From Choristoneura fumiferana (Eukaryota; Arthropoda; Insecta; Lepidoptera; Tortricidae), in NCBI RefSeq assembly GCF_025370935.1, contig NC_133476.1, positions 12,717,411 to 12,781,410 of the forward strand: a stretch of 64,000 bases of DNA, given 5' to 3'. The notes beneath the pieces were generated by a model, which did no database searches, was not told the DNA's origin, and was given only the letters and a program-made list of their open reading frames with translations. A program made the translations under genes and the position numbers. Of this stretch, positions 46,180-55,100 are shown piece by piece (position 1 is the stretch's first letter; every line of letters starts with the position of its first letter).

Positions 46180-48160
46180 GATTTTAATGTTAAGGCTTGA
46201 TCAAGCTCGTTTATTAAATAAATTAGGTAGTTTTTAAGTATTCGGTTTCTTAGAAGTTAAGACGAAGTTTTTATAATTAGTGTTAGTTCAATATTGCATA
46301 AACCCTTTGGGACAAACTTTGGCTAAACTGGACCCATAATCGCAGGGCGGGTTAGCACGCAGAGCATACCCGAGGATGTTTGGTCCGAGCTTTATTAAGG
46401 GAGTTTGGGAATTCATCCGCCGCTGAATAACTTATCAATGCTAGATCAAACAAATCAACATTATAGCGCGTCACCTTTGAGAGTTGTCGCGGATCGAAGT
46501 ACCATTAAGGCCTCGCCTGGACCAGTGCCAGAGTTGGGGTATTATTAGCCCGTCGACAACGTCTGAGTTAATCAAGCTCAAATAAGATCAATATTTCCCG
46601 TAGGTGATGGTCTCAGGGCCGGCACCCGACTGCCTGCCTGTCAGCCAGGATTACGGACCAGAACGGACAACGACGAACGACGTGTTGCTCCAAACTTAAA
46701 TTTGTATCTTAACCTAATTATGTCAACCACTAAAACGTAAACAAATTAATCTGCGATCCTGAGGGCTTAGTTAAGAGTACATAACATATTGGATTTATGC
46801 TTCATTGATTTCTTGTTTATACCAGCGTTTAATTAAATTTAGTTTTAGCATGAGAACATTAAATAACATTGACTATGCTTCGTCTCTGTAAAATTATCCA
46901 ATTTGACACAATATGATTTTGTTCTTTATGTACTAAAAATTCCGCATGGCGTTAACATCAATTTTAGATCGTAATACCAACATACATCAGTCGTTATAAA
47001 ATGTTTCGTGGAACAAAAAGTGATCAACAGTTAATTATTATATTTTTAATTATTTATTTATACACAACAACGTTACCTAAGTAATTAAACTAAGGAACTA
47101 AGTAACATGTAACTATCATTATTATTATGTTGAATATTATCTATATTATCCTGCTTATACCATATTATTTATGAATTATGCTGTTATTTAATAAATATTC
47201 GGTAGATGTTAATATTTGTAAATTGCAACATTAATATGAGGGATATTGCATAAATTTTAGAAAAACAAACTCTTAGGTAATAATGAAATAAACAGTTTTC
47301 AAATCTATGCACATCATCATAGGTAATATCTTGACTTGCTTTTCTTACACTGCTTAGCGTGACCATTCGCATGAGAAATTTCTGCGTTCCAACTAGGGAA
47401 ACTCTCAGCTATGTACATAGTTAAGTTTTATTAATTGCATTACCTACGTTCGTATCGTACCTATGTAATGTACTCTGACTTTGGTTCCAGCAGTTATTAA
47501 GTTTAAATGCTTCACATTTCAAGTTAAGTATTACTAACAAGAGTGGCCTTGAGAGAGAGTTTTCATTATTATTAACATAACAACTACACATTAACTAGGT
47601 ACAAACATACCCTAGAAGTGCGTGATTGTAAATAATCGTCATCTTTATTCTTTATACTGACTGCATCTTGCATCGTCTTACGTATTTGTAAAGTGTTGAA
47701 GAATAATGATTCAATTTTATCAGATTACCAACTAAATAACACAGGCGGGCGTTGTAAAATTTACAGTAATCCTGTTTGTGTATCATAGACTTGGTACATT
47801 ATTTGTGTAATTACCGGTGACCACAGCACAGTATCGCCGGCAGTGGTGCACACAGCACAACAGTAACGGCTAACCACAGTTAATGTCTGTTGTGGCCGTG
47901 GCAATAACATTAAACGGCATTTTATAATGAAGTTATATATCAGTTATATGAATAACTGTTATTTTTGTTAAAAACTTTTAACATCTTTTTTCTACTCCTG
48001 TAGTTTTATTTGTCAATTAATGTCAATTAAAGGCCCACGAACACGAACACGAATACAATGATATACATAATAAGTCCGGGAAATAGTCTAGAACTCTGGC
48101 TCATAAAAGCACACTTATGGATGCTTTTAAATTGAATGACCTCCCTTTGACAGTTAACTT
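46180..48160. other. Repeat-poor intron DNA with a GC-balanced block at 46.3-46.7 kb
   Basis: Bases 46310-46690 are less AT-rich than their surroundings (GGACCAGTGCCAGAGTTGGG, CCGGCACCCGACTGCCTGCC) and match no repeat seen here. No ATG frame or splice pair is convincing. It is a candidate conserved non-coding element. Confidence 0.3.
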
Positions 48161-48763
48161 TTTAGGGTTCTGTAGTCAACTAGGAGGAACCCTTATAGTT
48201 TCGCCATGTCTGTCTGTCCGTCCGCGGCTAAGCTCGGCGACCGTTAATACTAGAAAGCTGTAATTTGGCATGAATATACATATCAGTCACGCCGACAAAT
48301 AGAAAGAAAAACATTTTTTTAGGGTAACTCGCATAGACGTAAAGGTGACGTGATGGTGATTTTTTTTCCTCGACTAACCCTATAGTGGGGGGTATCGTTG
48401 AATAGGCCTTTTAAAACCATTGGGGGGTGGCCAAGACGACTTTTCGATTCAGTGATCTGTTTGCGAAATTCTTAGCAAACCCCTAATGGTTTTAAAAGAC
48501 CTATCCAACGATACCCCACACTATAGGGGTGGATGAGAAAAAAAATCACCCCCACTTTACGTCTATTGGAGTCTAAAAAAAGTTTTTTTTGAATTTTTTA
48601 TTGTACCATTTTGTCGGCATAGTCTACATAATATCCATGCAAAATTACAGCTTTCTAGCATTGATAGTCCCAGAGCAAATCCGCGGACGGACGGACACAC
48701 AGACAGACATGGCGAAACTATAAGGGTTCCGTTTTTGCCATTTTGGCTCCGGAACCCTAAAAA
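48161..48763. repeat. Near-palindrome made of two opposed family A halves
   Basis: The left arm (48161-48436) is a reverse family A end, beginning AGGGTTCTG and passing CGCCATGTCTGTCTGTCCGT. The right arm (48470-48763) is the same family A end in forward orientation, ending GGCTCCGGAACCCTAAAAA. The spacer is about 33 bases. The arms are imperfect (they differ in several indels), so they have had time to diverge. Confidence 0.8.
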
Positions 48764-48861
48764 TCAACAACAACGTTGCATAACATGTTTTAAAACGCTC
48801 GTGGCGCCTTGCTCCTCTTTTTTTATTCGCTCATAGGTTAACCAGCCGAGAACACTTAATA

Positions 48862-48950
48862 AAGGGATAAGTTCGCCTTTGTTCATATATTTCAACGTTT
48901 GTCACTTACATTTGTTTTTTATTTTTTATAATGAAGGATTTACATACTAA
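48862..48950 (+). mobile_element. LINE-like 3' tail 'gggataagttcgcc'
   Basis: GGGATAAGTTCGCCTTTGTT ... TTTTTATAATGAAGGATTTACATAC matches 54359-54453. Both look like 3' UTRs ending in an AATAAAG-like signal and (CATA)n. Confidence 0.5.
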
Positions 48951-48961
48951 CTACTTAAATA

Positions 48962-49859
48962 AGACCTTGCCCAGACGGAGCGTTTTGCGCGCGAGGGCAC
49001 TCGCGCGTAGACACTCGCGCGTTCCTGAGGTACTAGAGCTACATAGGTACGGTATACCTACTTGGTTTGGATAGGTACCTATTTAACTAAATGTAAACAA
49101 ACTTCAGTTGCCAAATTTGGTACATTCAAGGATTTAAAACATTTTACTTATTTATCATTGTAATACAAACTAGACTAGTGTATTTCAATGCAGAAATGAA
49201 AATGTTTAGATAGTTTAATGGCAATTTCAATGACACCAATTGACGTTGTTTTGTTTACATTTAGTTAATAGTACATTGTGTCTTAAGGGCGGTAAATAAG
49301 GAATTACGAACGAGAGTCTATTAGACACATTTGCGAGTAAAATTTAATATTTCTAAAAGCAAAAATATAATTGTTCCAAATATTGGCGATACCTTAGGCT
49401 GCGCTGTTGGCAGCGCTGCATGCCCTACCCCTCCCTCAGCATGTGCCTGAGCCGCGTGTGCATGTGGTCCTGCTGCTGCACCATGCGCAGCGCCATCAGT
49501 ACGGGCACGGACTCATTTATCGACCTTGGGCTTCATTACAAGAAAATGTGTACGCGCAATGACTCATTTACCGACCACGGGTTTCATGACAAGCACATTA
49601 AGGTCGAGGGTTTTATTTAGGGGGTTGCAATCAAGGTAGCCTTCATGTTTTGACACTGTTTACGAGCAAGTGTGATGAAAATACCTATCCAAACCACAGT
49701 CCAAACCTACATACATACACCCCGTCCAGATGCTCTCGCTATGGAAGCGCGCGAGAGAGCTGGACCACAGTATATAATGGACGGGATGTATGTAGCTCTA
49801 GTACCTCGGGAACGCGCGAGTACCCTCGGGCGCAAAACACTCCGTCTGGACCGGGTCTA
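48962..49859. mobile_element. Large TIR element (about 0.9 kb) holding composite repeat copy 2
   Basis: The left end AGACCTTGCCCAGACGGAGC (48962) then CACTCGCGCG and CCTGAGGTACTAGAGCTACA (to 49044) is mirrored at the right by TGTAGCTCTAGTACCTCGGG (49791) to CTCCGTCTGGACCGGGTCT (49858). The left TIR is longer owing to a duplicated CACTCGCGCG unit. The composite repeat at 49267-49681 lies wholly inside. The right interior has an extra inverted pair (CATACATACACCCCGTCCA/TGGACGGGATGTATG). No transposase was found. Confidence 0.7.
49267..49681. repeat. Composite repeat, copy 2, right half of the MITE missing
   Basis: It matches copy 1 from AATAGTACATTGTGTC to AGAGTCTATTAGA, then jumps directly to CACATTTGCGAGTAAAAT. 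The roughly 86 bases containing the second hairpin arm and right TIR are gone. The break is exactly at the stem-loop apex. Copy 2 has a longer middle with GCCGCGTGTGCATGTGGTCC and an extra GACTCATTTA/CGACC unit. Confidence 0.7.
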
Positions 49860-49966
49860 AGGAAAATTATTATGTATATGTATTCAGTTTCAGTTCAGAT
49901 AGTGATATGCCGTCGTGTTTGGATAGATCTTAGGTAGACACCTATCTTGGTTAATTTTTATGTTTA

Positions 49967-50224
49967 GACTAGCCTGTTACCCGCGACTCCGTCCGCGTAG
50001 AATTCTGATTTCACTATCCCGCTGGAATTATGAAATTTTCCGGGATAAAAACTATCCTATGTCCTTCCCCGGGACTCAAACTACATATCTGTATACCGAA
50101 TTTCATCTATCCGATATAGATGAGATCATATACATGAGATCAGCGGATCAGACGTGATAAAGTAACAAACAAACAAACAAACATACAGACTTACAAACTT
50201 TCGCATTTATTTTATTAGTGGGAT
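49967..50224 (+). mobile_element. Family T repeat, complete
   Basis: It runs from ACTAGCCTGTTACCCGCGAC through TTTTCCGGGATAAAAACTAT, an (AAAC)n run and CTTTCGCATTTATTTTATTA to GTGGGAT. Confidence 0.7.
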
Positions 50225-51115
50225 AAAGTCGGCTGTATAGATACCTACATATTTAACTTTAACTATTTACCTTCGGTAAAAAAACCTGAGTTTATCAACA
50301 TTTTAAGAGATTCACTGCCGGAAAACGAGAGCTGGTAAAAATAGACTTTAAGCCGTATTCATGAGCCTTTAAATGTATTTCAGGAAAGGCTTCTTTTATT
50401 ATATGCTAGCTTAAAGTCAAGTTAGTTAATTTCGTGAAACTATAAAAATCATGCAGCATTTTCCACCATCATGGTAGTAAGTAATTGACATTTTCCTCTA
50501 AATTGGCGCGTTTGATGACGGTAAACAGAAATTATTTCGAACATTGTCTCAAGAAGACGGATTTTATCACGTTGTGAAAAGTAAAACGCCGTTTTTTTTT
50601 AGTTTATTACAAAACTTGCTTATAATTCTTTAGTGCCTAGTTTTACCTATGTAAAGGAATAACTAACACTAGAAAAGAAATTGTGTTAATTAACGGCACC
50701 AGCGACCCATAAAATGGGCTGCAGGGTGCAGTTTCAATGAGATTGCTTCCGTGAGTCGAGTCTCGAGTGCATGTGCGCTCGTGATGCGGGCTTACGGTTT
50801 TTTTTAGTCCTTATATAATCGTGGGGTTTTTCTATACCTTTACCCTTTTTTTTCTATGGCTTTGCTTATAATAATAACAATAATAATGCTGGCTTCGCTT
50901 AAGTAAACCATTAGATCTGGCAGTCAATGTGAAATTCCGGTATTTTAATTAATCCCCATGGGGTTCCCGAAACTTACATCGTGATCTTCATTTACTGACG
51001 CAAAACTTCATGTCTTAGACTTAGAATATCGGTATAAAAAAGTAGCATTATGTGTTATTCCATAAATCCGGCTATCACGTATGCACAAACCTAGGCATTT
51101 GTAATATTAGTAGAA
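50225..51115. other. Putative intron DNA, nothing recognised
   Basis: No gene, SINE or inverted repeat was seen in this stretch. Confidence 0.35.
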
Positions 51116-51299
51116 TTAATCCATACTATACTATATAATATTATAAATGCGAAAGTAACTCTGTCTGTCTGTCTGTCTGTCTGTTACGCTTTCACGCAAA
51201 AACCGCTGAACCGATTTGGATGAAATTTGGTACAGAGATAGAATAGACCATGGGAAAGAACATAGGCTATCTTTTATCGCGAAAAAAAGGCTTTAAGGG

Positions 51300-51920
51300 G
51301 TTGAAATAGGGGGTGAAAGTTTATATGGTGGAAGTTCGTCGCTGTCGGAAATAAAACCATGAAACTTGGCTTGGCAATAAGTCGGTATGTGATTTAGCTT
51401 TTTTGAAAATTCGACCTGTGTGGGGATGAAATAGGGGATGAAAGCTCATATGGAAGGTCGTCATTATCGAAGATAAATCGATGGTTCTTTATGAAACTTG
51501 GTATTTGGGCACGTGATAAGAGATAAATAATTGTTCGAGCGTTTTTTAAAATTCTTCCTGTTTGGGGGTGGAATAGGGGGTGAAAGTTTATATATGTAAG
51601 ATCGTCATTGTCGAAGATAAATCGATGGTTCTTTATGAAACTTGGCATTTGGGCACATGATAAGAGATAAATAGATATATTTTCGCGCATTTTTTTAAAT
51701 TCTTCCTGTGTGGGGGTGAAAGTTTATATGAAGGTCGACATTGTAGAAGATAAATCGATGGTTCTTTATGAAACTTGGCATTTGGGCACTTTGAAAAATA
51801 AATAGATATTTGTTCAAGGGTTTTTGAAAATTTTACCTGCGAGGGGATGAAATAGGATGAAAAATTATATGGAACGTCGTCATTATCACAGATAAATCGA
51901 TTAATCTTTGTGTTTAGGTA
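51300..51920. repeat. Tandem array, about four to five units of 130-150 bp
   Basis: Each unit contains GGGGATGAAATAGG or a variant, AGTTTATATG, GGTCGTCATTATCGAAGATA, AATCGATGGTTCTTTATGAA, CTTGG(C/T)ATTTGGGCAC and TTTTTGAAAATTC. Starts of the last block are near 51402, 51543, 51692 and 51822. Reverse-strand frames across it are repeated peptides without ATG starts of their own context. Confidence 0.75.
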
Positions 51921-51938
51921 TTCGATAAGAACAAAAAA

Positions 51939-52358
51939 AAAACTGGTTAAAATCGACTCGAACTCGCGCATCAAGGGTTCCGTGCATAGGTATTTATGAA
52001 TATCAAGTGTTAGCAGAGCCAAGCTCATAAGCAAAATGTACGCAATGTGGGGTCATTTTACATGGCTTATTAACATAGACAGACAGACAGACATGAAAAA
52101 TTATGATTTTCAGATTTTTCTTACTTATTTTGCTATAAAGGGAATAAAATTTGCTATAAGAGCTTCCTTTATTTAAGTTTCTAGGACAGCCGGAAGTACC
52201 CTATAACTTTTTTTGAGTTTAGGGTTTTAATTTCAACTCGATAAATACTCCGCACGTTTACGGGATAAAGGGTCTTGACAGACAGACGGACGGACGGACA
52301 GCAAAGTCATCCTATAAGAGTTCCATTTTTTTCCCTTTGAGGTACGGAACCCTAAAAA
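51939..52358 (+). repeat. Family C repeat, inserted in the family T element
   Basis: It starts AAACTGGTTAAAATCGACTC and ends AGGTACGGAACCCTAAAAA. The interior has TTGACAGACAGACGGACGGA and AAGTCATCCTATAAGAGTTC. Confidence 0.6.
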
Positions 52359-53082
52359 ACATTCGTTCCGGCTCTTTTCAAATTTCGAAATTTTTCATAC
52401 CTACTTGAAAATATGGGGATGAAAGTTCGTAAGGAATTCCAAACAAATTTACTATAAGTATATTTATCGGAAATATGTGTAGCAATGCTTAGTAAGAATG
52501 CCGTCTTAATTATAATCCTACCCTCCTAACTTACAATAAAGGACGTAAGATGTCAAGAGCTCACTATGAAGAATTAGTCATTTTGTGTTGGCAGGGTAGA
52601 ATACTTACGTTTTACCAAAGAATGGAAGAACAAAAAAAATAGTTTAGATATAAAGCAATGTATTAAAATAGGTTATTTTCAGTAAACCGTAGAAGTTTCT
52701 ATGTGCTATTATTGGCAGAATAGGTACCCTAAATAAATTAAATACTTTCCAAAGTTACTATTCCACGCGGACGAAGTCGCGGACAAAAGCTAGTGACTAC
52801 ATATTATGAAGATATCACTGATATTCATATCTAGAAGTCTAACCATATTTTTTTAAAAAGAGAAACAAGACGTTTTCAGAACCAGTATTTTCTTAAATTG
52901 TTATATTACGAACCAATCGATCACTTAAACATGGTCTTCCATCATTTTGACGCGTATCTATATTGTGTATAAATGTATATATATATAGCCGAAATATGAA
53001 TTCGAATGGTGTGCAATGTGCAATATTATAATATATAACGTTTCAATAATATCTAGTTCAGGTCAATAGTTTCTTGGGAATC

Positions 53083-53370
53083 CTCATCATCCCAGCCTAT
53101 ATACGTCCACTGCTGGGCACAGGCCTCCTCTCAGAACAAGAGGGCTTGGGCCATAGTTCCCACGCGGGCCCAGTGCGGATTGGGAACTTCACACGCACTA
53201 TTGAATTGCTTCGCAGGTTTGTGCAGGTTTCCTCACGATGTTTTCCTTCACCGCAAAGCTCGTGGTAAATTTCAAATGGAATTCCGCACATGAATTTCGA
53301 AAAACTCAGAGGTGCGAGCCGGGGTTTGAACCCACGACCCTCTGTTTGAGAGGCGATAGGTCAAACCACT
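53083..53370 (-). mobile_element. tRNA-headed SINE, complete, reverse orientation
   Basis: In its own (minus) direction it has a tRNA-like head with box A-like TGGCCTAGTGG and box B GGTTCAAACCC, the middle (CTCGCACCTCTGAGTTTTTC, ACCACGAGCTTTGCGGTGAA) and the tail ending GTATATAGGCTGGGATGATG. It is the reference for the rearranged copy at 8582-8874. Confidence 0.85.
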
Positions 53371-53528
53371 AGGCCACCACGGCTTTTACTAGGCCACCAC
53401 GGCTTTTACTAGGCCACCACGGCTTTTACTAGGCCACCACGGCTTTTACTAGGCCACCACGGCTTTTCTAGGCCACCACGGCTTTTACTAGGCACCACGG
53501 CTTTTACTAGGCCACCACGGCTTTTACT
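53371..53528. repeat. 20 bp minisatellite, eight units, derived from the SINE head
   Basis: The unit AGGCCACCACGGCTTTTACT occurs eight times. Unit 5 lacks the A of TTTTACT and unit 7 lacks a C of GGCCACC (19 bases each). The unit is exactly the 5' start of the adjacent SINE (complement AGTAAAAGCCGTGGTGGCCT), so the array lies upstream of its pol III promoter. Confidence 0.9.
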
Positions 53529-53539
53529 AGGAATCCTAC

Positions 53540-53880
53540 TTCGTAATAATATTATAAATGCAAAAGTTTTGTGTGTGTGTGTGTGCGGTGTGTGCGTTTG
53601 TAACATTTTCAGGCTCAAACAGCTCGGACAGATTTAGCTGAAATTTGATACGTAGATAGCTGGATTTCTCTAATCACAAACTACATTTTATTCCGTTTTA
53701 AGCACGGATGTGCTTCGTACATTGTAAATGAGGACTACGATGATTTTGTCGGGAATTCCCTAGGGTATTTACTAAAATCCCGGAATTTTAATTCGACTGC
53801 ATGATTTTCGTGATCGGAGTTATGGGTCAGTAAAGGCTACTACAATTATAAGGGTTCCTACTTGACTACGGAACCCTAAA
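53540..53880 (-). mobile_element. Family T-like repeat, reverse, diverged
   Basis: It starts CGTAATAATATTATAAATGC with a (GT)n run, then CTCGGACAGATTTAGCTGAA. It ends without the typical TAGCTAGT block but reaches GGTTCC...GGAACCCTAAAAA at 53845-53881, perhaps a join to another family. Confidence 0.45.
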
Positions 53881-54358
53881 AAGCGTAGGTAGGTATCAAA
53901 TTGTGTCGCTTTTCCCTCGACGAAAGTTTTATTTATTAGATATTTCGTGGAAAAACTGAACTACAGCGGACCGTTTGATGGTCTACGGATTTTACAAATT
54001 GCCGATCCTCTGTCTGATGTTAACGAAACCGCGCAAGTTGATGGTTTCAGGGACTTTAGGCTACATCTAAGGGGTACAAGTTAGACACGATTTATGTCTT
54101 AATTCATTCAATACTGAATGATTTTTAGCTCTAAGCTTGTAACTATAGGCACTACGTACTAGGCCACGGATAAACACGGATAAACTTGTATGGATAAACT
54201 ATATGACTTAAGTACCTACTGTATTGCTCATAGAAGTGGCCCTACTGGAATATTAATTCGGAACCTCTAGCTTCATTCATACTCAGTCACTCTTGAGTCA
54301 CTGTCACTACGCTAAGTACGTATACTACTCGTAAAAAGTCTAATCTCACATAAACTTT

Positions 54359-54453
54359 GGGATAAGTCCGCCTTTGTACAAGTATCTTAAAGTTTGACAG
54401 TTGTATTTTGTTAATTTTCTTTTGTACAATAAAGAGTTTACATACATACATAC
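54359..54453 (+). mobile_element. LINE-like 3' tail with AATAAAG and CATA repeats
   Basis: GGGATAAGTCCGCCTTTGTA ... TTTTGTACAATAAAGAGTTT then (ACAT)n. It matches 48862-48950 and, in reverse, 3221-3265. AATAAA is a polyadenylation signal, fitting the 3' end of a retrotransposon transcript. Confidence 0.5.
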
Positions 54454-54832
54454 TTTGTATACGCGGTTGTGGTATTCGGTTTTACATACTATTCTATAGT
54501 TAGTAAATAAGCACATACATATATTGCTGTGTATAAACTAAATATATAATAGTACTTAACTAAATATAGTGTGACAGACAGCTTTTGCATGAACGCGCAA
54601 TTTCTTTGTTATTGTGATGTTTATATCTCTGGGCTCTTTTTTACACCTTTTATGAACTCTTTAACAGTGTCGTGTCACGCGGGTAGTCGACGGGAAACTC
54701 ATTTTATCTTTAAATTGCTTGGTGTTCATCTGGAACAAACGTTTAAACAATAATAACGTTTATGCCAGTAGTACTATTATATACTTAGATAAAACATGGA
54801 TTGGGTTGACAATAGTGTACTCTACATGATAC

Positions 54833-55100
54833 GAGGTTTACCCGCGCCGCGCGGCTTCGCTCGCGAGAATCATTAATCATTATATTATCTGACCATGGGA
54901 ATTCCCAAAAATTGCACGATGACTTTAATTTTCTTTGCATGAAAAACACCCGTGCCTTCCAATTTCATTTCTGGTCCCGTAAGAATATTGGCCTATGTGT
55001 TATTCCGAGATCCGTCTACAATCTGCTTAAGCACGTAATTTCATCCAAATTAATCCAAATACCTTCATCCATTTTTGCGTGAAAGAGAACCATACACACG
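54833..55100 (+). mobile_element. Family T-like repeat, diverged
   Basis: CGCGCGGCTTCGCTCGCGAG then CCATGGGAATTCCCAAAAAT, CTATGTGTTATTCCGAGATC and TTCATCCATTTTTGCGTGAA keep the family order (head, GGGAAT, TGTTATTCC, GCGTGAA). The usual 'ttcgcatttataat' end is lost. Confidence 0.5.

Larger units (their letters stand above)
51120..52796 (-). mobile_element. Family T repeat expanded by tandem array and family C insertion
   Basis: The reverse family T start (ATACTATATAATATTATAAA, then TCTG repeats and AACCGCTGAACCGATTTGGA) is at 51120. Its end (CACGCGGACGAAGTCGCGGA then CAAAAGCTAGT) is at about 52763-52794. Between them are a tandem array (51300-51920) and an inserted family C copy (51939-52358). 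Confidence 0.6.

Noticed and set aside
51394..52034. Repeated-peptide frames (FIKNHRFIFDNDD) on the minus strand
   Set aside because: They are translations of the 130-150 bp tandem units and of a family C insertion, not a repeat protein.
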